A stretch of 64,000 nucleotides of DNA from Novosphingobium sp. (GCA_017745295.1 JAGHZR010000006.1:1-64000); one strand, 5' to 3'. Shown: positions 51,702 through 63,984, counted from the first letter of the stretch. Notes: a model not told the origin generated them from the letters alone. Numbers and translations: made by a program.

Positions 51702-53810
51702 TCAGAACGCGGTGCGCAGGCCGAACACGAAGTTGCGCCCGCGCAGCGGCGAGGCGTCCTTCACGAAGGAGGCATGGTTGAGCGCGAAGGAATTGGTGAG
51801 GTTGGTACCGCGCGCGAAGAGTTCGGCCCAGCGGTTGGCGCCGAGGTGGAGCTTGTAGGACAGCGTCAGGTTCAGCATGTCGTAGCCCGGCGTTTCGGTC
51901 TCGAAGTCGGCGATGCGGGTCTGCTTGAAGGTGCGGTAATATTCCGCCTCCGCCGTGAACGGCCCGCTTGCGGCATCGACGCGCGTGCCGAGGCGGCCGG
52001 GCGGGATGCGGGGCAGGTTCCCGAGATCGTTCTTCAGCTTGGCGCGCACGTAGTCGCCGAAGAGCGTGACGCCCACTTGCGATATGACCTGATGGCGGAT
52101 CTCGCCGTCCACGCCGGTGAAGGTGGCATCGGCCGCGACGTAGTGGATCAGGCGGAAGTCCTCGTACTGGTCGAGGGTCTGGCCGTAGATGTAGTTGTCC
52201 ACTTTCTGGTGATAGGCGCCCACCGTGAATGTCGTCGCACCGCTGGTCTTGCGGAAGGTCAGGTTGATCGACTTGCCGGTTTCGAGGCGGTTCTCGGTCG
52301 AGGCCATGCCTTCGAAGGTACGGCCCGTCACCATGCCGATCTCATAGGTGTTCGAGGCGAAGTGCGGGCCGAAGGCGTAGAGTTCCTGCACGTTCGGCGC
52401 GCGCTGCGAGCGGGCGAGCGAGAGGGCCAGCGAGTAGCCGTCCGCCACCTTCCACAGCGCCGAGGCCGAGACCGAGAAGGGATCGTGCGCAGTCGTCGGC
52501 ATGAAGGCGGCCAGCGAGGTTTGCGGGCGGATGCGCTGCCATTCCTGGCGCACGGCGGCCTCGATGCGGACCGGGCCGAATTCGCGGCTTTCGTGGAGGA
52601 ACAGCGCGGTATTGCTGATGTCGAACGGCGTGTAAGTGGTCACGTCGTCCTCCACCACCGAATGGATGCCGCTGAAGGTGCTGTCCGAATGCTGGACGCC
52701 GAAGACGCCGCGAAAGCCCGCGACGGCCTTGTGGGTCAGTTCGAAGCGCAAGTCGAAGGCCTTGTTGCGATAGGCGGTGGCGAGTTCGTCGTGCTCGATC
52801 TCGTCGTGGCGGTAGTTGGTATGCGCCATGCGGAAGCGGACGCGCTCGAAGCCGGGCAGGGGATCGCGATATTCGCTGCGAATGTCGAAGCGCTCGCTGC
52901 GCATCTTCACGAAGATGCTTTCCTCTTCGTGGTCGTGATCGTGGCCTTCCTCGCCATGGTCATGGTCGTCGTGATCGTCATGCGATCCGCAGTGAAGGCT
53001 GGGGCCGTGGGTGTGGCAGCTCTCGTACTCGTGGCTATGGCCGGGCAGGCCGTACCGGCCGGTCACGCGGGTATAGGCGACGCCGAGATAGCCGTCCGCA
53101 CCGACCCAGGAGCCGCCCGCGGTGAAGGTCGAGCTTTCGCTCCACGATCCGGGCACGCGCTTCTGCCCGAAGGCGCCGGGAACGCGGTAGTCGTCCGCCT
53201 CGCGGTGTGCGCCTTCGAGGCGCAGGGCGAGCGCGCCGCTGCCCACGGTGACGCCGCCGACGACCGAGCGCTCGTCGTCGCCGGTGCCGAGCCGGGCCTC
53301 GCCCGCGCCGGAAATGCCGTTCGCCGGAATTTCGGTGGGGATCTTGGTGTCGAGCAGGTTCACCGCACCGCCGATCGCGCCGCCGCCGTAAAGCAGGGCC
53401 GCCGGGCCGCGCAGCACTTCGATGCCGCGCAGGAGCAGCGGTTCGCCGGTCACGGCATGGTCGGCGGAGATGCCCGAGGCGTCCTGCACATTGGTGCTGT
53501 CCGACAGGACCTGCACGCGCGGCGAAGTCTGGCCGCGGATCACCGGACGGCTGGCGCCGCCGCCGAAGTTGTCGAAGTGGATGCCCGGCTGACCGGCCAG
53601 CGTTTCGCCGAGCGTGCCCTGGCGGCGGTGCGCGAGTTCGTCGCCGGAGAGGGTCACGACCGGGGTGGCGGTTTCTTCGGCGCTTTCTTCCAGCGGAGCG
53701 GAGGTGACGAGGATCTCACGCGATTCCGGGGCGGGTGCCTCGGCGAAAGCGGTAGCCGGGATCAGGGCGAGCAGGGAAACGGCGGATTGGTGCAGGATAC
53801 GGACGGACAA
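51702..53810 (-). CDS. ZnuD-like TonB-dependent zinc receptor
   Basis: A 702-residue receptor started at TTG 53810 (AGGGGG upstream; translation MSVRILHQSAVSLLALIPAT gives a proper signal peptide). The plug has SREILVTSAPLEES and VIRGQTSPRVQVLSDS, with LRGPAALLYGGGAIGGAVNL. A long His/Asp-rich extracellular loop around residues 265-300 (HSHEYESCHTHGPSLHCGSH, then DDHDDHDHGEEGHDHDHEE) is the hallmark of ZnuD-type zinc receptors. The C-terminus is RGRNFVFGLRTAF. An 18-bp Zur-like box lies 38 bases upstream. It takes up zinc across the outer membrane when zinc is scarce. Confidence 0.93.
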   Translation of the reverse strand: MSVRILHQSAVSLLALIPATAFAEAPAPESREILVTSAPLEESAEETATPVVTLSGDELAHRRQGTLGETLAGQPGIHFDNFGGGASRPVIRGQTSPRVQVLSDSTNVQDASGISADHAVTGEPLLLRGIEVLRGPAALLYGGGAIGGAVNLLDTKIPTEIPANGISGAGEARLGTGDDERSVVGGVTVGSGALALRLEGAHREADDYRVPGAFGQKRVPGSWSESSTFTAGGSWVGADGYLGVAYTRVTGRYGLPGHSHEYESCHTHGPSLHCGSHDDHDDHDHGEEGHDHDHEEESIFVKMRSERFDIRSEYRDPLPGFERVRFRMAHTNYRHDEIEHDELATAYRNKAFDLRFELTHKAVAGFRGVFGVQHSDSTFSGIHSVVEDDVTTYTPFDISNTALFLHESREFGPVRIEAAVRQEWQRIRPQTSLAAFMPTTAHDPFSVSASALWKVADGYSLALSLARSQRAPNVQELYAFGPHFASNTYEIGMVTGRTFEGMASTENRLETGKSINLTFRKTSGATTFTVGAYHQKVDNYIYGQTLDQYEDFRLIHYVAADATFTGVDGEIRHQVISQVGVTLFGDYVRAKLKNDLGNLPRIPPGRLGTRVDAASGPFTAEAEYYRTFKQTRIADFETETPGYDMLNLTLSYKLHLGANRWAELFARGTNLTNSFALNHASFVKDASPLRGRNFVFGLRTAF

Positions 53811-53848
53811 GAAAACCCCCTGGAATCGGATAGGAGGTTTTGTTTAGT

Positions 53849-53866
53849 GTGATGTGATAACATTAC
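53849..53866. promoter_or_regulatory. Zur-like box upstream of the zinc receptor
   Basis: GTGATGTGATAACATTAC matches the near-palindromic alphaproteobacterial Zur pattern GTAATGTTATAACATTAC at 16 of 18 positions (pattern recalled, not looked up). It sits 39-56 bases before the TTG start of the receptor, where repressor binding would block the promoter. Confidence 0.75.
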
Positions 53867-53926
53867 ACAACAAGGCAATCGGCTTGTTATCAATATGTTA
53901 CAATCTGGAAATCTTGACGTCGATAT

Positions 53927-54436
53927 TCAGCCCGCGCTGCTCGGCGCATCGTCGTCTTTCGCCGTGGCGAGTTCCGGGACCGGGCCACTGCTGCCGTAGA
54001 TGAAGCCGAACGTGGGGTTCTCGCGCGAGCCGAGCGAATGGCTGGGACCGTACCAGACGCGCACATTGCTCCAGTCGCCCGCTTCCGAGACGTCTTCCGC
54101 CAGCGCGTTGCGTTCGATCATTCCGGGGCCGGACCAGTTGGCATGGTCGAGCATGACATGGCGGGAATCCACGACTTCGCGGATCATCGCGACATGGCCG
54201 TAGGGCATCGCGCCGGTGGACTTGAATACCAGCACTGAACCCGGCTCGGGCATATGGCCGCGCTTGTAGGTGCCCTTGGCCTGTTCCCACCAGGTCGCCG
54301 CATTGCCGTGAATGCCGATCCCGGACTGCGCGCGGGCATAAGGCACGCACTGCAGATGCTGGGCCAGTGCCGGCGTGGCGAAGGCCTGAAGAGCGAGGGA
54401 AAGGATGGTGGCTGCGACCAGGGAAACCTTTTTCAT
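53927..54436 (-). CDS. CHAP-domain secreted protein (putative amidase)
   Basis: A 169-residue protein from ATG 54436 with a signal peptide (KKVSLVAATILSLALQAFAT, cleavage near ALAQ). The CHAP core has the catalytic Cys in LQCVPYARAQSGI, then GNAATWWEQAKGTYKRGHMP, PGSVLVFKSTGAMPYGHVAM (catalytic His), and later VMLDHANW. CHAP amidases cut peptidoglycan or similar bonds. The ribosome site is weak because a perfect 20-bp palindrome occupies the bases just upstream. It follows DUF1826 on the same strand in a zinc-linked neighbourhood, so zinc control is possible but unproven. Confidence 0.88.
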   Translation of the reverse strand: MKKVSLVAATILSLALQAFATPALAQHLQCVPYARAQSGIGIHGNAATWWEQAKGTYKRGHMPEPGSVLVFKSTGAMPYGHVAMIREVVDSRHVMLDHANWSGPGMIERNALAEDVSEAGDWSNVRVWYGPSHSLGSRENPTFGFIYGSSGPVPELATAKDDDAPSSAG

Positions 54437-54438
54437 GG

Positions 54439-54458
54439 AGAGACGTTATAACGTCTCT
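54439..54458. promoter_or_regulatory. Perfect 20-bp palindrome at the CHAP gene start
   Basis: AGAGACGTTATAACGTCTCT is its own reverse complement and ends two bases before the CHAP ATG. The core GTTATAAC is the same as in the Zur pattern, but the flanks differ. It could be an operator that also hides the ribosome site. Confidence 0.6.
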
Positions 54459-54548
54459 GACTTCTGAAAATAGCCCGGTCCCGGCGATGTGATCGCACGG
54501 GACGCACCGTTCGTCGCGGCGGCTGGAACCGCTGCGGCTGGGTGGCGC

Positions 54549-55139
54549 TTAACCGCTTCCGATCGAGTCGATAACCAGCACGAGCCGGGATTCGCCCGAG
54601 TCTGCGATGGGCGGAGACCGGTGCAGGACGGACGGTTCGGGCTGGAGCAGGCGGCCTTTGAACAGGCCGACGGCGGCGGAGCGCATTTCGTTGATGGTCT
54701 GATCGCCGGGGTCATCGGCCCGCTGCCACTGGGTTCCGGGACCGCGATACGTCGTGATCGTTCGCACTGTCACGAAGTCCGCATGGAACTTGCGGCAGGC
54801 ATCGGTCTCGACCACTTCCAGCCTGATTCCGACGCGGCTCTCGCCGAGAAGAACGCCGTGGCGCATCGCCAGCGCGGCGATGTCGGCGCAGAGCAGCGGG
54901 CTTTCCGGATAGCCGCTGTCCCGCAGCAAAGTGCCGAGTTGCATATCCGTATCGCCGGCATCGCAGACGAGCAGCAGGTCGTCGATGCTGTCGAGGTCCA
55001 GCCCCGAGACTTCCCGGACCAGTGCCGGATCGAGATCGCGCTCCCAAATGGCGAGATCGATTCTGTCGCTGGCGATCTCCCGCAGAACCTCGGGGTGGGG
55101 GCCGGTGGCCACGGAAAATGTATCGCAGTCTTTTTTCAC
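54549..55139 (-). CDS. DUF1826 protein, zinc-regulon associated
   Basis: A 196-residue protein from GTG 55139 (MKKDCDTFSVATGPHPEVLR). It has LAIWERDLDPALVREVSGLD, then LLCADIAALAMRHGVLLGES, VGIRLEVVETDACRKFHADF and VTVRTITTYRGPGTQWQR. The CRKFHADFVTVRTITTYRGP block is typical of DUF1826, often found with Zur boxes and COG0523 zinc chaperones. The HAD(x)n pattern suggests metal binding, and function is otherwise unknown. It faces away from the MerC gene, with a Zur-like box between them. Confidence 0.88.
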   Translation of the reverse strand: MKKDCDTFSVATGPHPEVLREIASDRIDLAIWERDLDPALVREVSGLDLDSIDDLLLVCDAGDTDMQLGTLLRDSGYPESPLLCADIAALAMRHGVLLGESRVGIRLEVVETDACRKFHADFVTVRTITTYRGPGTQWQRADDPGDQTINEMRSAAVGLFKGRLLQPEPSVLHRSPPIADSGESRLVLVIDSIGSG

Positions 55140-55173
55140 GGAGAGGCCTTTTCAACAGGGAATGCGCCACCAT

Positions 55174-55191
55174 GTAATGTTGTAACATAAC
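55174..55191. promoter_or_regulatory. Zur-like box between DUF1826 and MerC
   Basis: GTAATGTTGTAACATAAC, matching the same recalled Zur pattern at 16 of 18 positions. It lies in the 76-bp divergent gap, 25 bases before the MerC start and 35 before the DUF1826 start, so one repressor could control both. Confidence 0.78.
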
Positions 55192-55215
55192 TCAATCAAG
55201 CAGGAGCCGATTTCG

Positions 55216-55635
55216 ATGAGCGAGCGTTGCGAACCCCGGAGCCACATCGTCAGCATCCGGGGGCGCCTTCTGGCCGATATCGTGGAATCGACGGCGATAT
55301 CCGCGTCGACCCTTTGCATGGTGCACTGTCTTGCCCTGCCGCTCCTGTTGTTTCTGCTGCCCGGCCTGCTCGGGGCTTTCTTCCAGTCGGAGGTGTTCCA
55401 CCTGGCGGCACTCGGGCTGGTGGCACCGGCGGCGCTGATGGCGTTTGTGCTCGGCTATCGGCGGCATGGCGGGGCGGGGCCGGTCTTGCTCGGCACGGCG
55501 GGGATCGCCTGCCTCGTGCTGGCGCTTCTCCATGCCGATCTGCCGCTGGGAGAGACCGGGCTGACGGTGATCGGCAGCCTTCTGCTGGTAGCCGGTCACG
55601 CCTGGAACTGGCGCAAGCGGCTGGGCTGCGCTTAA
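55216..55635 (+). CDS. MerC-domain inner-membrane protein
   Basis: A 139-residue protein with an AGGAG ribosome site. Four predicted membrane helices start with ASTLCMVHCLALPLLLFLLP, containing the CxxxC Cys pair (Cys-Met-Val-His-Cys) typical of MerC, followed by FHLAALGLVAPAALMAFVLG, GPVLLGTAGIACLVLALL and GLTVIGSLLLVAGHAWNWRK. MerC was named for mercury uptake, but stand-alone copies next to Zur boxes probably handle zinc. No mer genes are nearby. Its 3' end overlaps the convergent MHS permease gene by four bases. Confidence 0.88.
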   Translation: MSERCEPRSHIVSIRGRLLADIVESTAISASTLCMVHCLALPLLLFLLPGLLGAFFQSEVFHLAALGLVAPAALMAFVLGYRRHGGAGPVLLGTAGIACLVLALLHADLPLGETGLTVIGSLLLVAGHAWNWRKRLGCA

Positions 55636-56945
55636 TCCTCCAGGATCAGGCTATGGTCCCTGGTGTCGCGCATGCGGATGTAGACGACCAGCGAGATGGC
55701 GATCATCACCGAAACATAGATGTAGAAGGCGTGCTCGATCCCGGCCTGCTTGAACCACAGGGCCACGAACTCGGCGGTGCCGCCGAACAGCGTGTTGGCG
55801 AGCGCATAGGGCAGGGCGACACCCAGCGCGCGAATGTGGGCGGGGAACAGTTCCGCCTTCACCACCGCATTGATCGAGGTATAGCCGGTGACGATCACCA
55901 GCCCCGCCATGACCAGCAGTCCGGCCACGATCGGGTCGCGGGTCGTCGCGAGGGTGGCGAAGATCGGATAGGTGCAGAGCACGCCGAACAGGCCGAAGCC
56001 CACCATCAGCGGCTTGCGCCCCACCCGGTCGGACAGCGCGCCCGCCAGCGGCTGGAGCAGCATGAACAGGAACAGCGTCACGCCGTTGATCTCGGAGGCG
56101 GTCTCGCGGCTCAGCCCGCTGGTGTTGACCAGGAACTTCTGCATGTAGATCGAATAGGCGTAGAAGGCGATCGTGCCGCCTGCGGTCAGCAGCATGACCG
56201 TCAGGGTCTCGCGCGGGTGGCGGCGGATCAGTTCGAGGAAGCCCGATTGCGGGGCGCCCTCGGCGCGAGCCTTTTCGAAGCTGTGGGTCTCGGCCATGCC
56301 GCGGCGCAGGCGGAATACCAGGATCGCCAGCGCGCCGCCGATCACGAAGGGAATGCGCCAGCCCCAGGCGTCGAGCTGCGCTTCGGTCAGCAGCGCCTGA
56401 AGCACCAGCAGCACGCAGATCGCCACGAGCTGCCCGGCGATCAGGGTGACGTACTGGAAGCTGGAATAGAAGCCGCGCCGCTCGCGGCCGGCCATTTCCG
56501 AAAGATACGTGGCACTGGCGCCGTACTCGCCGCCGATCGACAGGCCTTGCATCAGCCGGGCGAGCACCAGCAGCAGCGGCGCGTCGATGCCGATCGACTG
56601 GTAGGAAGGCGTCACCGCGATCAGCAGCGATCCCGCGCACATCAATGCCACGGAGAGCGTCAGCCCGCTCTTGCGCCCCTTGCGGTCGGCATAGATGCCC
56701 ATGAGCCAGGCACCCACCGGGCGCATCAGGAAGCCCACGGCGAAGATCGCCGCCGCGCTCAGCAACTGGGCGGTGCGGTCCTCGTCCGGAAAGAAATGCG
56801 GCGCGAAATAGAGCGTGAAGGCCGAATAGGCGTACCAGTCGTACCATTCGACGAGATTGCCGGTGGACCCTGCGACGATGGCCTTCAGCCGCTGGCGCCG
56901 GTCGGGCGCGGCTGGAACGGACAGAGGCGCCGGGATTGTCGACAT
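55632..56945 (-). CDS. MHS-family MFS permease (KgtP-like alpha-ketoglutarate/dicarboxylate type)
   Basis: A 437-residue 12-helix protein. MHS signatures: AGSTGNLVEWYDWYAYSAFT at helix 1, FLMRPVGAWLMGIYADRKGR in loop 2-3, LMQGLSIGGEYGASATYLSE in helix 4, and AGALSDRVGRKPLMVGFGLF in the second half. The layout matches KgtP/ShiA/CitA-type proton symporters for organic acids. KgtP-like substrates are the closest guess. It is preceded by a 120-bp gap from the response regulator and looks monocistronic. Confidence 0.92.
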   Translation of the reverse strand: MSTIPAPLSVPAAPDRRQRLKAIVAGSTGNLVEWYDWYAYSAFTLYFAPHFFPDEDRTAQLLSAAAIFAVGFLMRPVGAWLMGIYADRKGRKSGLTLSVALMCAGSLLIAVTPSYQSIGIDAPLLLVLARLMQGLSIGGEYGASATYLSEMAGRERRGFYSSFQYVTLIAGQLVAICVLLVLQALLTEAQLDAWGWRIPFVIGGALAILVFRLRRGMAETHSFEKARAEGAPQSGFLELIRRHPRETLTVMLLTAGGTIAFYAYSIYMQKFLVNTSGLSRETASEINGVTLFLFMLLQPLAGALSDRVGRKPLMVGFGLFGVLCTYPIFATLATTRDPIVAGLLVMAGLVIVTGYTSINAVVKAELFPAHIRALGVALPYALANTLFGGTAEFVALWFKQAGIEHAFYIYVSVMIAISLVVYIRMRDTRDHSLILED

Positions 56946-57064
56946 CGCTGATACGCCTTCTATTGGTCGTCGGAACAGACGGAGAGGTATGGGAATTCCT
57001 GAGTGAGGTCCAGCAAAGGCGGCTGGCCGCTGGCTTGAAGAAAGCGGGAGGCGGATCGCGTCGC

Positions 57065-57433
57065 TTAGCCTCGCGCCCGCTCCAGTGCTTTTACCGCCTC
57101 GGCCAGCTGGGCAAAGGTGTAAGGCTTGTTCAGCAGGAACGCGGGCGGATGCGGGAGGTCCCAGTTGCCCCCGCTGGCGATCGCGAAAGGCACGGCCCGT
57201 GCACCGAGTTCGGCCAGAACCGGATCGGCGCGCTCGCCCGCCAGGTTCATGTCGATCACCGCCACGTCGAAAGCGCCCTCGCGGCTGGCCTCCAGCGCAT
57301 CCGCCAAGGTGGCGTGGGGACCGACCACTCGGCAGCCGAGATCGTCCAGCATCTCCTCCAGCAGCATCGCCACCAGCACTTCGTCCTCGGCGACCAGCAC
57401 GCGCAGCCCCTCCACGGAATTCCCCTCGGTCAT
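57065..57433 (-). CDS. Single-domain response regulator
   Basis: A 122-residue receiver from ATG 57433 (GAGGAT ribosome site inside the end of the kinase gene). Acidic pocket in LRVLVAEDEVLVAMLLEEM, phospho-acceptor Asp61 in VAVIDMNLAGE, a switch region FAIASGG, and the Lys in FLLNKPYTFAQLAEAVK. It begins four bases after the hybrid kinase stop, so the two are made together. Phosphate may be passed from the kinase, directly or through the kinase's own receiver. No DNA-binding output. Confidence 0.92.
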   Translation of the reverse strand: MTEGNSVEGLRVLVAEDEVLVAMLLEEMLDDLGCRVVGPHATLADALEASREGAFDVAVIDMNLAGERADPVLAELGARAVPFAIASGGNWDLPHPPAFLLNKPYTFAQLAEAVKALERARG

Positions 57434-57437
57434 GCGC

Positions 57438-61118
<3,681 letters not shown>

Positions 61119-61627
61119 CGACCCCATCTCCTGTGCGCCCACCCGTTAACGCCCGCGCCGTTTCATTCCGCCTTTTGCCTTCTTGCCCCTGCCGACCCGC
61201 ATAACCGACGCAATAGCGAAGGGCAAAACACGCTTGCCGGTTCGCGGTTCCCGGATTGGTACATTTCAATGAGATCGCAGTCATGCTGCCGCGCTTTCGG
61301 CAGGCTTTTTCTGCAAGGCGTTGGGGGGCAGGGTGGTTTTGCGCGGTCGTTCCGTGGAGGGGCAATTCGTTGCGTATGGTTCGTCAGTTAATAATGAATC
61401 TTGACGACGGTACGGAAGGCAATGTCACGTTGGCGCTGCGTGGTATTTCCTGGTTCCATATTAAAAAATAGAAACAACCATTTTGGTGCAAAGTTTATTT
61501 TCAGTTTAATATTGTGAGATTGGTGTGTTTCGATAGATTTGCTGAAATTCTTGATTCGATAAATAAAATGCGATCTGGAAAATCCTCTTCATTTTAAGTT
61601 TATGAGGGTTTGTTCGTAGATGTAGCC
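61119..61627. other. Intergenic region, A/T-rich toward the hydroxylase operon
   Basis: About 500 bases between the divergent kinase and hydroxylase genes. From about 61380 to 61610 composition drops sharply in G+C (TTAATAATGAATC, TTTAATATTGTGAG, TAAATAAAATGCG). No gene or clear palindrome is seen. It likely holds the promoter of the hydroxylase operon and may mark the edge of acquired DNA. Confidence 0.5.
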
Positions 61628-62386
61628 ATGGTTCGGTTTTTGCGGGTGAATGGCCATATGCTGACAATTGAAAGCGCTCGATCGTCCAGCGATTACTCGC
61701 AAACCGATTGCGAGACGTGGCGACTTCTGGTCGCCCGCCATCACCGCAATGTCTGTGCAAATGCCTGCCGCGAATACCTCCATGGGCTGGAGAAGCTTGA
61801 CCGTCATGCAAGATCCCTGTCCCGCCTTTCCGCGATAAACAGGCGTTTGCTGTTTCACACGCCTTGGCAACTGACGGCGGCCAGCGGGTTGAGTGACGAT
61901 GCGTTCTTTTTCAGGGAAGTCGCCCGCAAGCGCTTCCCCGTCGCGATCGAGATACGATCGCGCGCCGAACTGGAATTCGCCGCCTTGCCCGACATGTTTC
62001 ACGATATCTATGGGCATGTGCCTTACCTTCTTACCAGGCGGGGCGCTCTGGCTCATCGTCAGTTCGGGGAAGTGGCGCTCAGGGGAGGCTTTGACCGCGA
62101 TCTGATGCGGCGTCTTGCGGCGCTGTTCTGGTTCACGTTCGAGACCGGCCTTGTCAGGGAAGATGGCCTCGTCAAAGTTCTCGGCGCCGCGATCGTCACG
62201 TCCACTGCGGAAATGCGCAATATTCGGGAGGAGGCGGCGAACATAGAAGCGTTCGATCTCGATCGCGTACTGGAAGCGTCCTTCCAGCCCCGGGAGTTGC
62301 AGCCGAGGTACTTCGTCCTTTTGTCTTTCGCGGAGGTTTTCTCCGCTCTCAGACGCCTTTCGCCCCGGGTGCTCCACCAGGCATGA
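61628..62386 (+). CDS. Pterin-dependent aromatic amino acid hydroxylase (phenylalanine-4-hydroxylase-like)
   Basis: A 252-residue protein from ATG 61628 (TTG 61610 and ATG 61658 are alternatives; none has a good ribosome site). The iron site is clear: His125 and His130 in PDMFHDIYGHVPYL, and Glu172 in FWFTFETGL. The spacing matches bacterial PhhA enzymes, and there is no regulatory ACT domain. The N-terminus is short and unlike housekeeping PhhA, with HTPWQLTAASGLSDDAFFF before the core. No pterin-carbinolamine dehydratase is adjacent. With a CmlA-like partner overlapping by four bases, it probably makes Tyr or meta-Tyr as a precursor for a peptide product rather than for Phe catabolism. Confidence 0.88.
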   Translation: MVRFLRVNGHMLTIESARSSSDYSQTDCETWRLLVARHHRNVCANACREYLHGLEKLDRHARSLSRLSAINRRLLFHTPWQLTAASGLSDDAFFFREVARKRFPVAIEIRSRAELEFAALPDMFHDIYGHVPYLLTRRGALAHRQFGEVALRGGFDRDLMRRLAALFWFTFETGLVREDGLVKVLGAAIVTSTAEMRNIREEAANIEAFDLDRVLEASFQPRELQPRYFVLLSFAEVFSALRRLSPRVLHQA

Positions 62387-63984
62387 CAAGCGGGAAGCTG
62401 TTCCTTCGTCAGGACGTTCAGGCGGAACCGCTGGTGGGCAGGTGGTTCGCATGGGCAAACCTGATATCGCCGAGCACTGCGGCCTTCACCGTCGTCGAAC
62501 GCCAGTTGCGGGCGATGGAATCCTTCGTGAAATCGCCGGACCTTCATGCGGCATCGCTGCGAAATCCTCTTCTGCGAAGCGGGCCTTTCATCGATCTTTC
62601 TGCCGACCGCGTTCCGGAGGTCGCAACTCTTGTCACGCAGACCCGTGAGAGATGCGCCGCGCAAGTGGCCTTCACGCAGGCCGTTCGGGATCTGGGCGCG
62701 CTGCTACGGGAAAAAGGCAAGGGCGGATCGCTGGAAGCCCTCTACCGCGAAGTGCCGGAGATTTTGCGAGGGCGGGTCGAACTCTATTACGACCGCCACC
62801 ATCGGCCCGATTTCCGCTTCTTCGAACCGCTGCTCTACAGCAGCCCCCTGTACGACGAGGGGCAGCAGATGCTTTCCCTCAAGATCGCGCGGCAGGCGGA
62901 AAAGCGGCCATTCGTCTTTTCGACCCCCCGTTTGCCGGACGCCCGGGCGCTGGACATCCCGGTTTCCTTCGCCTCTCCGGCATTGGATACGCTGTTCTCA
63001 GCGCGGACAAAGGCCACTTCGCTGGAATGCCTGTGCGATGCTTTCGGCGGCGCGCTCGACGAGAGGCAGGTTGGCCAACTCACGTCGTTGCTGACGGAAC
63101 GGCCGCCGCCGCCCAGACCTTTCTACCAAGGAAACCGGCCTCGGATCCGCTATTTCGGCCATGCCTGTCTATTGATCGAAACCGGCGGCATTTCGATCCT
63201 CGTCGATCCGCTCGTGAGCTACGGGGGCGAAGAAGGACCGGCGCGCTTCAGTTTTCAGGATCTTCCCGAGCGCATCGACTACGTGCTCATCACCCATGCT
63301 CACCATGACCATGTCGTTCTCGAAACATTGCTGCAACTGCGCCATTGCATCGGCCGGGTAATCGTACCACGCAATACGAGCGGTTCGTTGCAGGACCCGT
63401 CGCTGGCGCTCATGCTGGCCGCTCTCGGCTTCAAGGACGTTCTGAGCCTGAGCGAACTGGAAAGTGTTCGTCTTGGGCCGGACGGGGAACTGACGGCCCT
63501 GCCGTTCATCGGCGAGCATCACGATCTGCTGGTCCAGAGCAAGACGACCTACCACTTGCGCCTCGGCACCGCGACCATGCTGATAGCCGCCGACAGCTGT
63601 AACCTGTCGCCGGAACTTTATGGCCATATTCGTGCACGTACGGGCCCGGTGGATACGCTGTTTCTGGGAATGGAATGCGAAGGGGCGCCGTTGTCTTGGG
63701 TTTACGGCGCGCTGTTCGATCACCGGACGACCCGTGAAAATGACCAGGCCCGCCGCGGCCGCGGCAGCAATGCCGCCGAGGGGCTGGATATGGTCAGCTG
63801 TTTCGACCCATCCCGAGTCTACGTCTATGCGATGGGTGCGGAGCCCTGGGTGGGGCACATCCTCGATCTCGAATATAAGGATGGCGATCTGGCGATGGTG
63901 GAATCCAACCGTTTCGTAGCGGCCTGCATCGCGCAGGGACGTGAGGCCGAACGACTGTACCTTCAGCGGGAGATCTGTCTGTGA
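62383..63984 (+). CDS. CmlA-like di-iron beta-hydroxylase (MBL-fold) for carrier-bound amino acid
   Basis: A 533-residue protein. After an N-terminal alpha/beta domain of about 240 residues, an MBL domain starts at RIRYFGHACLLIETGGISIL. The metal motif THAHHDHVV supplies His305, His307, Asp309 and His310. Glu378 is in FIGEHHDLL and Asp404 is in IAADSCNL. The Glu in place of the usual MBL His, the length near 530 and the MECEGAPLSWVYG and VYVYAMGAEPWVGH blocks match CmlA, the di-iron enzyme that beta-hydroxylates an amino acid on a peptidyl carrier protein in chloramphenicol synthesis. It overlaps the hydroxylase (ATGA) and the next gene (GTGA). An NRPS-like partner is expected downstream. Confidence 0.85.
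   Translation: MTSGKLFLRQDVQAEPLVGRWFAWANLISPSTAAFTVVERQLRAMESFVKSPDLHAASLRNPLLRSGPFIDLSADRVPEVATLVTQTRERCAAQVAFTQAVRDLGALLREKGKGGSLEALYREVPEILRGRVELYYDRHHRPDFRFFEPLLYSSPLYDEGQQMLSLKIARQAEKRPFVFSTPRLPDARALDIPVSFASPALDTLFSARTKATSLECLCDAFGGALDERQVGQLTSLLTERPPPPRPFYQGNRPRIRYFGHACLLIETGGISILVDPLVSYGGEEGPARFSFQDLPERIDYVLITHAHHDHVVLETLLQLRHCIGRVIVPRNTSGSLQDPSLALMLAALGFKDVLSLSELESVRLGPDGELTALPFIGEHHDLLVQSKTTYHLRLGTATMLIAADSCNLSPELYGHIRARTGPVDTLFLGMECEGAPLSWVYGALFDHRTTRENDQARRGRGSNAAEGLDMVSCFDPSRVYVYAMGAEPWVGHILDLEYKDGDLAMVESNRFVAACIAQGREAERLYLQREICL

Noticed and set aside
51570..53852. 760-codon rightward open frame
   Set aside because: Antisense to the zinc TonB receptor; no signal peptide or conserved motif.
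53886..53902. Possible third Zur site (GTTATCAATATGTTAC)
   Set aside because: Half-site spacing and symmetry do not match the two better boxes, and no gene start is close enough.
55216..55635. MerC as part of a mercury-resistance operon
   Set aside because: No merR, merT, merP or merA is nearby, and the Zur-like box points to zinc instead.
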